Shown piece by piece: positions 20,639-35,600 of a stretch of 64,000 bases of DNA (its first letter is position 1; every line of letters begins with the position of its first letter). This DNA is from Metridium senile (taxonomy: Eukaryota; Cnidaria; Anthozoa; Actiniaria; Metridiidae), in contig OX459109.1 in NCBI GenBank assembly GCA_949775045.1, forward strand, positions 14,393,632 to 14,457,631, read 5' to 3'. The notes beneath the pieces were generated by a model. The model ran no database searches. It was given only the letters and a program-made list of their open reading frames with translations, and was not told where the DNA came from. The translations under genes and the position numbers were made by a program.

Positions 20639-23600
20639 TGATTTTGAAAATAAATTTCCTGCACGGCCCGAAGTGCCAAAAAAAATTTCGTGCAAGCCAA
20701 AATAGCCACTCAAATCTTTGCATTGCTATTAAATAAATTCCGTGCGCATGCCAGCTGGCTAAAAAAAATTTCGTGCACGGACCAAATCACACCCCCCCCC
20801 CCCCCCCCCACCCCCACCCCCTCAAAAGTTAAATGGTCGGCCCCTTAGTAAAATACTTTGGAAGAAACGGAGGCCAGTCTCAGATTCTGGAGCAACATAC
20901 AGGACTTGGTTTGATTGCTTTATTGTGGCATTGCATGCCTTGGGTAATTAAGATGCAACTCGACTTTCACACCACTATTTATACCCACCAAGGAGTATAA
21001 ATGTTTATACATTTAAAACTTTACAGTTTTATTTTATTCTGTTTGAAAATATTTTTCTCTGGCCGAAAGAATCGGACAACAACATTTAAACTGGCTTACA
21101 TTCAGTTTTCGTCTCAAAAGTGTAGTTTCCATTGGGTCCTTCATCATTAATTGGGTAGGTGTCACCATATCGATTTATCACCTTATAAAAGCTTATACTT
21201 GCAGGTTTTGTTACATTTTCCAGATCTTGAGCAACACAAGGAGTTTTGATTTTTTCTCCTTCAATGACGACAGGTTGGCCAGGAAATGGAGGAACTATTT
21301 GAATATCACCTGTTGTGTAGGAAAGTATTTTTATCATCATCATCATCATCAACAACAATATACTGTTAACAGAAACAACGACCAAAACCATGATCAATTA
21401 ATTGCATCATCATCAACAACATCGACATTCTCATCATCTGTATCACTGTAAAAAATTGTAAAAGCCAAAATTTGTTTTTTCGCGACGTCACACTTGAGTA
21501 CTCTATTGCACAGGAAATGGCTCTATGCAATCCCATAGTTGGATTGCATAGAAATTGTATTACACTAATACAATACCACAAAGTATTTTACATGCATTGT
21601 ATTGTGCAATGAAATCCTATTGACAATGATATGTTGTATTGGATAGCTGTATACAATACCTTTTCCAATACAATGTCGTATTGTATTGCACTGTCTATTA
21701 CTATGCTGTATTTGATAAGGGCTTGCATAGATCTATGCAACACCTATACAAACCCATGCATGTGGTTGGATTAGTCTATACAATACCACATTGGTTTGGA
21801 TAATGGCTTGCATAGATCTATGCAACACCTATACAAACCCATGCATGTGATTGGATTAGTCTATACAATACAACATTGGTTTGATAAGGGCTTGCATAGA
21901 TCTATGCAACACCTATACAAACCCATGCATGTGATTGGATTAGTCTATACAATACCACATTGGTTTGGATAAGGGTTTGCATAGATCTATGCAACACCTA
22001 TACAAACCCATGCATGTGATTGGATTAGTCTATACAATACCACATTGGTTTGGATAAGGGCTTGCATAGATCTATGCAACACCTATACAAACCCATGCAT
22101 GTGATTGGATTAGTCTATACAATACCACATTGGTTTGATAAGGGCTTGCATAGATCTATGCAACACCTATACAAACCCATGCATGTGATTGGATAAGTCT
22201 ATACAATACCACATTGGTTTGGATAAGGGCTTGCATAGATCTATGCAACACCTATACAAACCCATGCATGTGATTGGATTAGTCTATACAATACCACATT
22301 GGTTTGGATAAGGGTTTGCATAGATCTATGCAACACCTATACAAACCCATGCATGTGATTGGATTAGTCTATACAATACCACATTGGTTTGGATAAGGGC
22401 TTGCATAGATCTATGCAACACCTATACAAACCCGTGCATGTGATTGGATTAGTCTATACAATACCACATTGGTTTGATAAGGGCTTGCATAGATCTATGC
22501 AACACCTATACAAACCCATGCATGTGATTGGATAAGTCTATACAATACCACATTGGTTTGGATAAGGGCTTGCATAGATCTATGCAACACCTATACAAAC
22601 CCATGCATGTGATTGGATTAGTCTATACAATACCACATTGGTTTGGATAAGGGTTTGCATAGATCTATGCAACACCTATACAAACCCATGCATGTGATTG
22701 GATTAGTCTATACAATACCACATTGGTTTGGAAAGGGCTTGCATAGATCTATGCAACACTTATTCAAACCCATGCATGTGATTGGATAGTCTATACAATA
22801 CAATATTGGTTTGGATAAGGGCTTGCATAGATCTATACAACACCTATACAAACCCATGCATGTGATTGGATTAGTCTATACAATACAACATTGGTTTGAT
22901 AAGGGCTTGCATAGATCTATGCAACACCTATACAAACCCATGCATGTGATTGGATTAGTCTATACAATACCACATTGGTTTGATAAGGGCTTGCATAGAT
23001 CTATGCAACACCTATACAAACCCATGCATGTGATTGGATAAGTCTATACAATACCACATTGGTTTGAATAAGGGCTTGCATAGATCTATGCAACACCTAT
23101 ACAAACCCATGCATGTGATTGGATTAGTCTATACAATACCAAATTGGTTTGGATAAGGGTTTGCATAGATCTATGCAACACCTATACAAACCCATGCATG
23201 TGATTGGATTAGTCTATACAATACCACATTGGTTTGGATAAGGGCTTGCATAGATCTATGCAACACTTATTCAAACCCATGCATGTGATTGGATAGTCTA
23301 TACAATACAATATTGGTTTGGATAAGGGCTTGCATAGATCTATACAACACCTATACAAACCCATGCATGTGATTGGATTAGTCTATACAATACAACATTG
23401 GTTTGGATAAGGGCTTGCATAGATCTATACAACACCTATACAAACCAATGCATATGATTGGATATAAAATCAATACAGTACAAAGTCATTTGGACTTGTA
23501 TGATATTGGCTATACATTGAAATGATACTGACACTATATATAACATACTTATACTTATAACTATTATTTATATTACTATTGTTATTGTTCAGTTATTATT

Positions 23601-26600
23601 ATACCATCTAATGCAATATACTGCAGCCATTGAATTAATGGATTGTATCACAGGAAAAGCCTCTGTACAATATACCATAGTGTGATTGTTCAGAACTTAG
23701 ACCCCATCTACACGGATCCGGATACTTTTGAAACCGCAATACTTTTTGATGCGAATCGGCCTATTGTCCACACGAATCCAGTGAATCCGGTCACCGAAAC
23801 CACATACTTTTGAAACCACTCTCCAGATAGGATAATTTTGAATCCTCCGGATACGCGGATTCGTGTGGACACCTAAGGTCACCTAAAACTGGATACGCTA
23901 TTTTCCAGTGTTAACGAAAGGAATACGGCAATTTTGACAACAATAGTTGATCGTTTTAGAAGTAAGGTCAATTTTATCCGGTTGGCTGAGCCTTTTGAAT
24001 CAAAACGAAGACGGTTTTGATCATAACCTCAAGGCTAAGCCCCCCAGCCCCTGCCCCTCTGAGGCCCCTGAAAAAACGGCATGGCGTGACGATTTTGAAC
24101 CCTATAAAGGGATACCACATGAAAAAAAAAATTAAAAAAGAAAAAAAATGTACGGATTCCAGTTCCTTTTATGATCCCCTGAACTGAGATGACTAGATAT
24201 AGATACATTTTAGAATGTTTAAAAGTTTTAAAACCGTATAAAAGGTGCAAAATCAATGATATATGCTTGTTTGTAAGTTCGTTAGGCTCGTTTGTTTTAT
24301 TTGTTCGTCTGTTTGTTTGTCTATATGTCTGTTTGTTAGTTTGTTGTGCGTATTTGTTTTATTTTTGATTTTTTTCCTTTTTTTTCTCTTCAGTCGGTCT
24401 GTCTGTTTGCTTCCTTTTATGTTGTTATACGAGTAAATGATTGGGGTTCCTGTCTCAAAAATCATTAGCCAATCAAAGTGGAGATATTGAATCACGTGAT
24501 TGAAATCAAATTTGGGCGCAGAGCGGCCATTTTAACCGTTTGAATGACTTCAGTGGCCTTGGGGGAATTACAAGTTACTTTTCTGTTAAAAATCATCCGT
24601 TTTTGATGTTTTAGTGTATTGAGCATTGTAGAAAAACTTGGGAAATATTGCCTAATGTCCATAGCGGAAGGGAGAGTATGTTTTTGAGTTACAACAGCTG
24701 ATTTACAAGACTTTCACAAGACTCGAAAATTTGTCAGCTCGAATCGACAGTTTCAAATCTTTGGTAAGTGTCACTTAGCATTACTTACATAATTATCAGA
24801 GTATTATTGTGTTATTACATTCCATTGACATTATTATGGACATCAGCAGTATTTCAATTGTGTTTTAAAACATTGAAGCACGTACATACAGCCAAATCTT
24901 GCACGTTTGCCTTGCATATTTGAAAATTGCATTATTGCGAAAAATTACTAACTAAAAGCACAGTAAAATAACTCAGTAATTTGCTTCTTTTATTACTTAG
25001 GTTGTACATTATTGGGTCCTTAATAAATCTACGAAAATGAATTGAACAGGAAAAGAGCATCTAAACTTGTAAACAGAGGCAATCAACGAGAGATAAGTGA
25101 TCTTGCTCATATTGATATATGTGCTTTTTCTTTGAAAGCACACACTTTGTAGAGGTTGTGCTAGACTGGTTATTCTATAACTAAGATAATCAATGAATTA
25201 GACATTGAAAAAGTGATAACTTGATCTAAGAAGTTCATTAGGGGAAAAGGAGAGTCATTTTGGTAAGGAAAAGGCTTCTCAACTTTGGCGCCAAAATTTG
25301 CTTTATGATCAAAGTAATCTATAATACTACAATTATTATTTGAAATACCTTGACTAAAGGATCTTTAAATTGAAGAAAACCTCTTAATTTGGCCATTTTG
25401 TTACTAAAAGTAGCAAATTAATGACAAAAAGAATTTTAAAATTTTGAATTTTGGTGCCAAAATTGTGATCTAAAAATCTCAAAAATTAAAAACATCTCAA
25501 AGTAAAAGTGATTTAGGGCCATATTACAAAATGAAGTTGCCTTTTTGACCTTTGTCATAGATGCATCTGGCTTTTTTTGCTGTAGTATGTCACTTTGTTA
25601 CAAAGCTCTTTCGCTGTTGACGTTTCTTCGTTTGAGCTTTGACATTTTATCTACAGGAGATTTGTCAGTACAATATCAAAGTCAGATTCAAAGGCATTTC
25701 TTGTGCACTATAGAGAAAAGACTGTTAACTATATACATGTGCTTTGATCAATCAATCCATCACTTTGTGCATGCATATTTACATGAAATATAACATCCAT
25801 TCTTGCTGGAAATGTAAATAACTATATAACATAAATATATCTGAGGTTGTTGATTTATTTCAAGCAGTTTCATCTCCACAAGGCAACCTATTTAGTCTTA
25901 ACTTTGATTATTTAAAACAACAATTCTAGTGCAAAAAATACATCTGTGAAATACAAATTATTAAATAGTGTAAAATAGTGCTAATAAAACAATAGAAAAC
26001 AATAGAATTTGCATAAAATTGCACTAACTAGTATTATTAATGTTTCACAGATATACTTTTTGCACTCTATTCAGTTATTAAACCTGACTGATGGTGATTT
26101 TCAAATATTGCAAAGAATTGTTCCTTTCGGATATACAGTTAGCACTCTTTTAGAACAACGCAAAAACAATAGATTCAGTCTGATTTAAAAACTGGCTAAT
26201 CATTGTAATCTGTGCCAAATTAAAGTTAAGATGTAAAACAAATCACTTTCTGGAGAGAAAACGCTGGAAACCAATCACTAAACCTTTATCCAAAAGAGAG
26301 GAAATATTTACCTGCAAGAACATCATATTTTAAAACAAAGAAATGAATTATTTTAGAAGCCACTTTTCATGGTATACCGGTACATGTAAAATGCATACAA
26401 GACAGTGGTGGATTGTTTATAGTTACTAGTCCTTTCTCTATAGTGTGCAAGGAACACCTTTGGATCTGACCTTGACTTATTGTTGCTCTTGGCCACTGTG
26501 AACAAGAGTGGCAATAAAAAAGTCAAAATGAAAAAAGAAAAATGTTCAACAGAAAAACGTCAAAAGCGAAATTGTTCTGTGACAAGTTGCAATGGGGCAA

Positions 26601-29600
26601 AGTGACAAAATCAATTCTAACTAAAGTCAGATGTGTCAATGACAAAGGTAAAATAGAGAACTTTGTAATATGCCACTAAATCATTTTTAATTTTGGACTT
26701 CTTGACTTTTTCACAGAATTTTTAACTCCTGCTCTCAGGCAGCATATAATCAATGCTCCACATAAAACCTCAAAATCAACATTTTTATTTAAAACGTATA
26801 AGTCCAAAACTTCATACTACTTTGCCATCATTTCTGAATTATTTCAATCAGTAAATGCTTTTCTTGACACCACGGGCCATTACTCAAAAACTAAGCATTT
26901 TATCAAAACAGAAGACACAGTTTTAAAGATACATATGTACTGGTTGACATAACCCAAAAATCATGGCAAAGCAGTACTTTTTGAGTTAAATACGTTTTTT
27001 ATCAACTCGCAAATGAAAGCGTTCAATTTTTAGGTTTTCTTGTAGCACATTAGATATCATTAATCTGAGAAAAGAAAGGGCCAAACTCTTGCTGAAAAAA
27101 CAGCTGAAATATCACTGAATCAATCTCTGGTTTAAAGAGAATTTTAACCTACGATAAGTGTTAGTCTACAATTAAAATCCCTGACCCAGGATGAGTAAAT
27201 CCTAGGTTAATCAAAGGCCACCTATGGCCAACTCGTGGATCACTGTTAGAACATTTTGAAAGCGCTTAGTTTTTAGACCACTTTTAATGTTGACTTTGTA
27301 GGATATAATTTAAAAAATTTCTGAATATTATATGAAAATAATGAATGTTAGCATATTGAAAAGACAAGGCATTTATTTCAAACAAATAAAACTTTATTAA
27401 TAATAGATTTGAAATGATGTATACATCTTAATTGTAAGGCCTACTCGGGGGCCTAAAATCGCCGTAATATTTTGCTATCTAATGCGATTTTAGCAAAAAG
27501 TTCCTAACCTCTAAGGAGATCTTTGGCGATGTTAGGCGATTTTAGCAAAAAGCTCTTAAATTTTTAGGCAATTTAAGGCGTTCTGGGCAATCTTATGATA
27601 TTGTACATGTAGATTAACTATTAAAAAGATGAATGTTTTGAAAATATTGATATTTATCAAAAAACGTATAATTATATAATAGTTACTTGTTTCTTTGCTT
27701 TGGTGGCAGTTTGTATTGGAATAATCCAGCTTTCATGTCGTTGTTTTTATCTACCTTGCTGAACAATCTGCTTTCTGAGAATTCGAGGATCGAGTTGGCT
27801 CGAGTATCAAAAACGGTCTGATATTGTCATGTTTTAGAAAACTTCTTTCCGTAAAACCGTTAGAAAATAACAGCTAGCAATTCTATAATGTCTTGAGCAA
27901 ACAATATACCCAAAGCCAACGCTGATTTGGAAGAGTAAATCGATGTTGAAGTACGAGAAATCCAAATAAATTCAGGTTCAAATCCAAGATGGCGATTTGC
28001 TTGGGCTTCCTGTGTTATTTGCGCTTCTTGTGCAATACCTCGTGCTTTGAACTACTCAGCCGTGTTTAAGCCGTGTCTGAATACACGTTTTAAAATTCAA
28101 CGTAAAGAACTTCATAAAAAAAAATTACAATGCAGTATGTTTGTTTTTGTTATTTTTACGTGTCTTTTCTTGAATTGTTAGACTCCTCGATCATTTTGAG
28201 CATGCGCGATCAAAGGAATATCTGATTTAGTGACCTCTCGCATATAAACGTTTTCGCTTAAAAACTTTAAATTAGAAAAGTTACTCCATTTTTACGTTAT
28301 TAATAATAAGTATGCACTCATTGTTGATGATAACTTTTATGTGCGATTATATTGTGAAGTGTCCCACATGGGACGTTAGAGCGTTTATTTGGGGTATATA
28401 TTTTGAAGTGATATATAGACTACATAGTGTGAAGTTACAGGGAGCCTAAAGTGGGGAGGGGTGGTCTTGACTACGTCATTACACAGGAAACCCAATTGGG
28501 AGAGTGGTTGTTTGAAAGATGATGTAATGCATATACGGCGGTACGCTGACAAAAATCTTGGGGCTCAAAAGTTTACACTGACGGTCTAGTGAGTGAGCGA
28601 GCGAGTGAGCGAGTGAGCGAGTGAGTGACACTTCCGGTTTAAAAGTCCCATCCCAATAACTCGAGGATCTTCGATCCACGAGTTAAAAAATGCATTGATC
28701 AAATGGGAAACTAACCCTGGATTTACTCATCCTGGGTCAGGGATTTTAATCGTAGATTAACACTAATCCTAGGTTAATTTTAATCGGCTTTCGTACACTA
28801 CAACCAACTTAAAGAAAAATAGAATTTTTATTTGAAATGGAACTTTTTTGCATCGGTCAATAAAAACCTTGACTCCCTGGGAAGGCCGGGGAAGTAATAT
28901 GACATCTGATGTTGTTTAGAAAGCATTTATAAATTGAGGCGAGGGAGGTAACAGTGCTGTCATAACTGTATAGGTTATTTCATAGTGATTTATGGGTATT
29001 TTTGCCCCAGAAAGCCATGTAAATTAATGTTACTTCCAGTGGGCAGTATTCTTGGGAGTCATGGTTTCAAATGACTTATCGTGCATTGTGTTATAGGTAA
29101 TTAAAAATGCACTTTTTTAGTAGAATTGAAATTTCACAGTCGACTATACAATTATTGTAAACTTCATAACATTAAATGCTAATTACTGATTTTAATGTCG
29201 ACCAACTCAGATTATTGGAAGACTATGTACAATACAAATGTCATAAATATCAATTCCCTATCTTCATGATATTATTGGAATGTGTTTTTATAATTGAAAA
29301 AGTTGAAATAAAAGGTTTGATTTTACTATATCATTGACTAACTTAATTTGCTAAATATCCCATTGTTGCATTGAACCAATTCATATATTTGATTGATTTG
29401 ATCTACCCACTACACAATACCATGTATGATTGAATTGAACTAGGCAATCCTTTGTACAATGCCACAGTGTTATTGAATTGATCTATCCAATACTTTGTAC
29501 AATACCATGTATGATTGAATTGAACTAGACAATCCTTTGTACAATACTACAGTGTTATTGAATTGATCTATCCAATACTTTGTACAATACCATGTATGAT

Positions 29601-32600
29601 TGAATTGAACTAGACAATCCTTTGTACAATACTACAGTGTTATTGAATTGATCTATCCAATACTTTGTACAATACCATGTATGATTGAATTGAACTAGGC
29701 AATCCTTTGTACAATGCCACAGTGTTATTGAATTGATCTATCCAATACTTTGTACAATACCATGTATGATTGAATTGAACTAGACAATCCTTTGTACAAT
29801 ACTACAGTGTTATTGAATTGATCTATCCAATACTTTGTACAATACCATGTATGATTGAATTGAACTAGACAATCCTTTGTACAATACTACAGTGTTATTG
29901 AATTGATCTATCCAATACTTTGTACAATACCATGTATGATTGAATTGAACTAGACAATCCTTTGTACAATACTACAGTGTTATTGAATTGATCTATCCAA
30001 TACTTTGTACAATACCATATGTGATTGAATTGAACTAGACAATCCTTTGTACAATACTACAGTGTTATTGAATTGATCTATCCAATACTTTGTACAATAC
30101 CATATGTGATTGAATTGAACTAGACAATCCTTTGTACAATACTACAGTGTTATTGAATTGATCTATCCAATACTTTGTACAATACCATGTATGATTGAAT
30201 TGAACTAGACAATCCTTTGTACAATACTACAGTGTTATTGAATTGATCTATCCAATACTTTGTACAATACCATGTATGATTGAATTGAACTAGACAATCC
30301 TTTGTACAATACTACAGTGTTATTGAATTGATCTATCCAATACTTTGTACAATACCATATGTGATTGAATTGAACTAGACAATCCTTTGTACAATACTAC
30401 AGTGTTATTGAATTGATCTATCCAATACTTTGTACAATACCATGTATGATTGAATTGAACTAGACAATCCTTTGTACAATACTACAGTGTTATTGAATTG
30501 ATCTATCCAATACTTTGTACAATACCATGTATGATTGAATTGAACTAGGCAATCCTTTGTACAATACTACAGTGTTATTGAATTGATCTATCCAATACTT
30601 TGTACAATACCATGTATGATTGAATTGAACTAGACAATCCTTTGTACAATGCCACAGTGTTATTGAATTGATCTATCCAATACTTTGTACAATACCATGT
30701 ATGATTGAATTGAACTAGACAATCCTTTGTACAATACTACAGTGTTATTGAATTGATCTATCCAATACTTTGTACAATACCATGTATGATTGAATTGAAC
30801 TAGACAATCCTTTGTACAATACTACAGTGTTATTGAATTGATCTATCCAATACTTTATACAATACCATGTATGATTGAATTGAACTAGACAATCCTTTGT
30901 ACAATACTACAGTGTTATTGAATTGATCTATCCAATACTTTGTACAATACCATATGTGATTGAATTGAACTAGACAATCCTTTGTACAATACTACAGTGT
31001 TATTGAATTGATCTATCCAATACTTTGTACAATACCATGTATGATTGAATTGAACTAGACAATCCTTTGTACAATACTACAGTGTTATTGAATTGATCTA
31101 TCCAATACTTTGTACAATACCATGTATGATTGAATTGAACTAGACAATCCTTTGTACAATACTACAGTGTTATTGAATTGATCTATCCAATACTTTGTAC
31201 AATACCATGTATGATTGAATTGAACTAGACAATCCTTTGTACAATACTACAGTGTTATTGAATTGATCTATCCAATACTTTGTACAATACCATGTATGAT
31301 TGAATTGAACTAGACAATCCTTTGTACAATACTACAGTGTTATTGAATTGATCTATCCAATACTTTGTACAATACCATGTATGATTGAATTGAACTAGAC
31401 AATCCTTTGTACAATACTACAGTGTTATTGAATTGATCTATCCAATACTTTGTACAATACCATATGTGATTGAATTGAACTAGACAATCCTTTGTACAAT
31501 ACTACAGTGTTATTGAATTGATCTATCCAATACTTTGTACAATACCATGTATGATTGAATTGAACTAGACAATCCTTTGTACAATACTACAGTGTTATTG
31601 AATTGATCTATCCAATACTTTGTACAATACCATGTATGATTGAATTGAACTAGGCAATCCTTTGTACAATACTACAGTGTTATTGAATTGATCTATCCAA
31701 TACTTTGTACAATACCATGTATGATTGAATTGAACTAGACAATCCTTTGTACAATGCCACAGTGTTATTGAATTGATCTATCCAATACTTTGTACAATAC
31801 CATGTATGATTGAATTGAACTAGACAATCCTTTGTACAATACTACAGTGTTATTGAATTGATCTATCCAATACTTTGTACAATACCATGTATGATTGAAT
31901 TGAACTAGACAATCCTTTGTACAATACTACAGTGTTATTGAATTGATCTATCCAATACTTTGTACAATACCATATGGGATTGAATTGAACTAGACAATCC
32001 TTTGTACAATACTACAGTGTTATTGAATTGATCTATCCAATACTTTGTACAATACCATATGTGATTGAATTGAACTAGACAATCCTTTGTACAATACTAC
32101 AGTGTTATTGAATTGATCTATCCAATACTTTGTACAATACCATATGTGATTGAATTGAACTAGACAATCCTTTGTACAATACTACAGTGTTATTGAATTG
32201 ATCTATCCAATACTTTGTACAATACCATGTATGATTGAATTGAACTAGACAATCCTTTGTACAATGCCACAGTGTTATTGAATTGATCTATCCAATACTT
32301 TGTACAATACCATGTATGATTGAATTGAACTAGACAATCCTTTGTACAATACTACAGTGTTATTGAATTGATCTATCCAATACTTTGTACAATACCATGT
32401 ATGATTGAATTGAACTAGACAATCCTTTGTACAATACTACAGTGTTATTGAATTGATCTATCCAATACTTTGTACAATACCATGTATGATTGAATTGAAC
32501 TAGACAATCCTTTGTACAATACTACAGTGTTATTGAATTGATCTATCCAATACTTTGTACAATACCATATGTGATTGAATTGAACTAGACAATCCTTTGT

Positions 32601-35600
32601 ACAATACTACAGTGTTATTGAATTGATCTATCCAATACTTTGTACAATACCATGTATGATTGAATTGAACTAGACAATCCTTTGTACAATACTACAGTGT
32701 TATTGAATTGATCTATCCAATACTTTGTACAATACCATGTATGATTGAATTGAACTAGGCAATCCTTTGTACAATACTACAGTGTTATTGAATTGATCTA
32801 TCCAATACTTTGTACAATACCATGTATGATTGAATTGAACTAGACAATCCTTTGTACAATGCCACAGTGTTATTGAATTGATCTATCCAATACTTTGTAC
32901 AATACCATGTATGATTGAATTGAACTAGACAATCCTTTGTACAATACTACAGTGTTATTGAATTGATCTATCCAATACTTTGTACAATACCATGTATGAT
33001 TGAATTGAACTAGACAATCCTTTGTACAATACTACAGTGTTATTGAATTGATCTATCCAATACTTTATACAATACCATGTATGATTGAATTGAACTAGAC
33101 AATCCTTTGTACAATACTACAGTGTTATTGAATTGATCTATCCAATACTTTGTACAATACCATATGTGATTGAATTGAACTAGACAATCCTTTGTACAAT
33201 ACTACAGTGTTATTGAATTGATCTATCCAATACTTTGTACAATACCATGTATGATTGAATTGAACTAGACAATCCTTTGTACAATACTACAGTGTTATTG
33301 AATTGATCTATCCAATACTTTGTACAATACCATGTATGATTGAATTGAACTAGACAATCCTTTGTACAATACTACAGTGTTATTGAATTGATCTATCCAA
33401 TACTTTGTACAATACCATGTATGATTGAATTGAACTAGACAATCCTTTGTACAATACTACAGTGTTATTGAATTGATCTATCCAATACTTTGTACAATAC
33501 CATGTATGATTGAATTGAACTAGACAATCCTTTGTACAATACTACAGTGTTATTGAATTGATCTATCCAATACTTTGTACAATACCATATGTGATTGAAT
33601 TGAACTAGACAATCCTTTGTACAATACTACAGTGTTATTGAATTGATCTATCCAATACTTTGTACAATACCATGTATGATTGAATTGAACTAGACAATCC
33701 TTTGTACAATACTACAGTGTTATTGAATTGATCTATCCAATACTTTGTACAATACCATGTATGATTGAATTGAACTAGGCAATCCTTTGTACAATACTAC
33801 AGTGTTATTGAATTGATCTATCCAATACTTTGTACAATACCATGTATGATTGAATTGAACTAGACAATCCTTTGTACAATGCCACAGTGTTATTGAATTG
33901 ATCTATCCAATACTTTGTACAATACCATGTATGATTGAATTGAACTAGACAATCCTTTGTACAATACTACAGTGTTATTGAATTGATCTATCCAATACTT
34001 TGTACAATACCATGTATGATTGAATTGAACTAGACAATCCTTTGTACAATACTACAGTGTTATTGAATTGATCTATCCAATACTTTGTACAATACCATAT
34101 GGGATTGAATTGAACTAGACAATCCTTTGTACAATACTACAGTGTTATTGAATTGATCTATCCAATACTTTGTACAATACCATATATGATTGAATTGAAC
34201 TAGACAATCCTTTGTACAATACTACAGTGTTATTGAATTGATCTATCCAATACTTTGTACAATACCATATGTGATTGAATTGAACTAGACAATCCTTTGT
34301 ACAATACTACAGTGTTATTGAATTGATCTATCCAATACTTTGTACAATACCATGTATGATTGAATTGAACTAGACAATCCTTTGTACAATGCCACAGTGT
34401 TATTGAATTGATCTATCCAATACTTTGTACAATACCATGTATGATTGAATTGAACTAGACAATCCTTTGTACAATACTACAGTGTTATTGAATTGATCTA
34501 TCCAATACTTTGTACAATACCATGTATTATTGAATTGAACTAGACAATCCTTTGTACAATACTACAGTGTTATTGAATTGATCTATCCAATACTTTGTAC
34601 AATACCATGTATGATTGAATTGAACTAGACAATCCTTTGTACAATACTACAGTGTTATTGAATTGATCTATCCAATACTTTGTACAATACCATATGTGAT
34701 TGAATTGAACTAGACAATCCTTTGTACAATACTACAGTGTTATTGAATTGATCTATCCAATACTTTGTACAATACCATGTATGATTGAATTGAACTAGAC
34801 AATCCTTTGTACAATACTACAGTGTTATTGAATTGATCTATCCAATACTTTGTACAATACCATGTATGATTGAATTGAACTAGGCAATCCTTTGTACAAT
34901 ACTACAGTGTTATTGAATTGATCTATCCAATACTTTGTACAATACCATGTATGATTGAATTGAACTAGACAATCCTTTGTACAATGCCACAGTGTTATTG
35001 AATTGATCTATCCAATACTTTGTACAATACCATGTATGATTGAATTGAACTAGACAATCCTTTGTACAATACTACAGTGTTATTGAATTGATCTATCCAA
35101 TACTTTGTACAATACCATGTATGATTGAATTGAACTAGACAATCCTTTGTACAATACTACAGTGTTATTGAATTGATCTATCCAATACTTTATACAATAC
35201 CATGTATGATTGAATTGAACTAGACAATCCTTTGTACAATACTACAGTGTTATTGAATTGATCTATCCAATACTTTGTACAATACCATATGTGATTGAAT
35301 TGAACTAGACAATCCTTTGTACAATACTACAGTGTTATTGAATTGATCTATCCAATACTTTGTACAATACCATGTATGATTGAATTGAACTAGACAATCC
35401 TTTGTACAATACTACAGTGTTATTGAATTGATCTATCCAATACTTTGTACAATACCATGTATGATTGAATTGAACTAGACAATCCTTTGTACAATACTAC
35501 AGTGTTATTGAATTGATCTATCCAATACTTTGTACAATACCATGTATGATTGAATTGAACTAGACAATCCTTTGTACAATACTACAGTGTTATTGAATTG

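Noticed and set aside
22811..23041. 76-codon repetitive ORF
   Set aside because: Arises from the 85-bp array where one-base-shorter units keep a frame open; no similarity to a protein family.
25545..25793. 82-codon ORF as a transposase remnant
   Set aside because: Sits in one arm of an imperfect palindrome; the frame is not kept in the other arm and no catalytic motif is visible.
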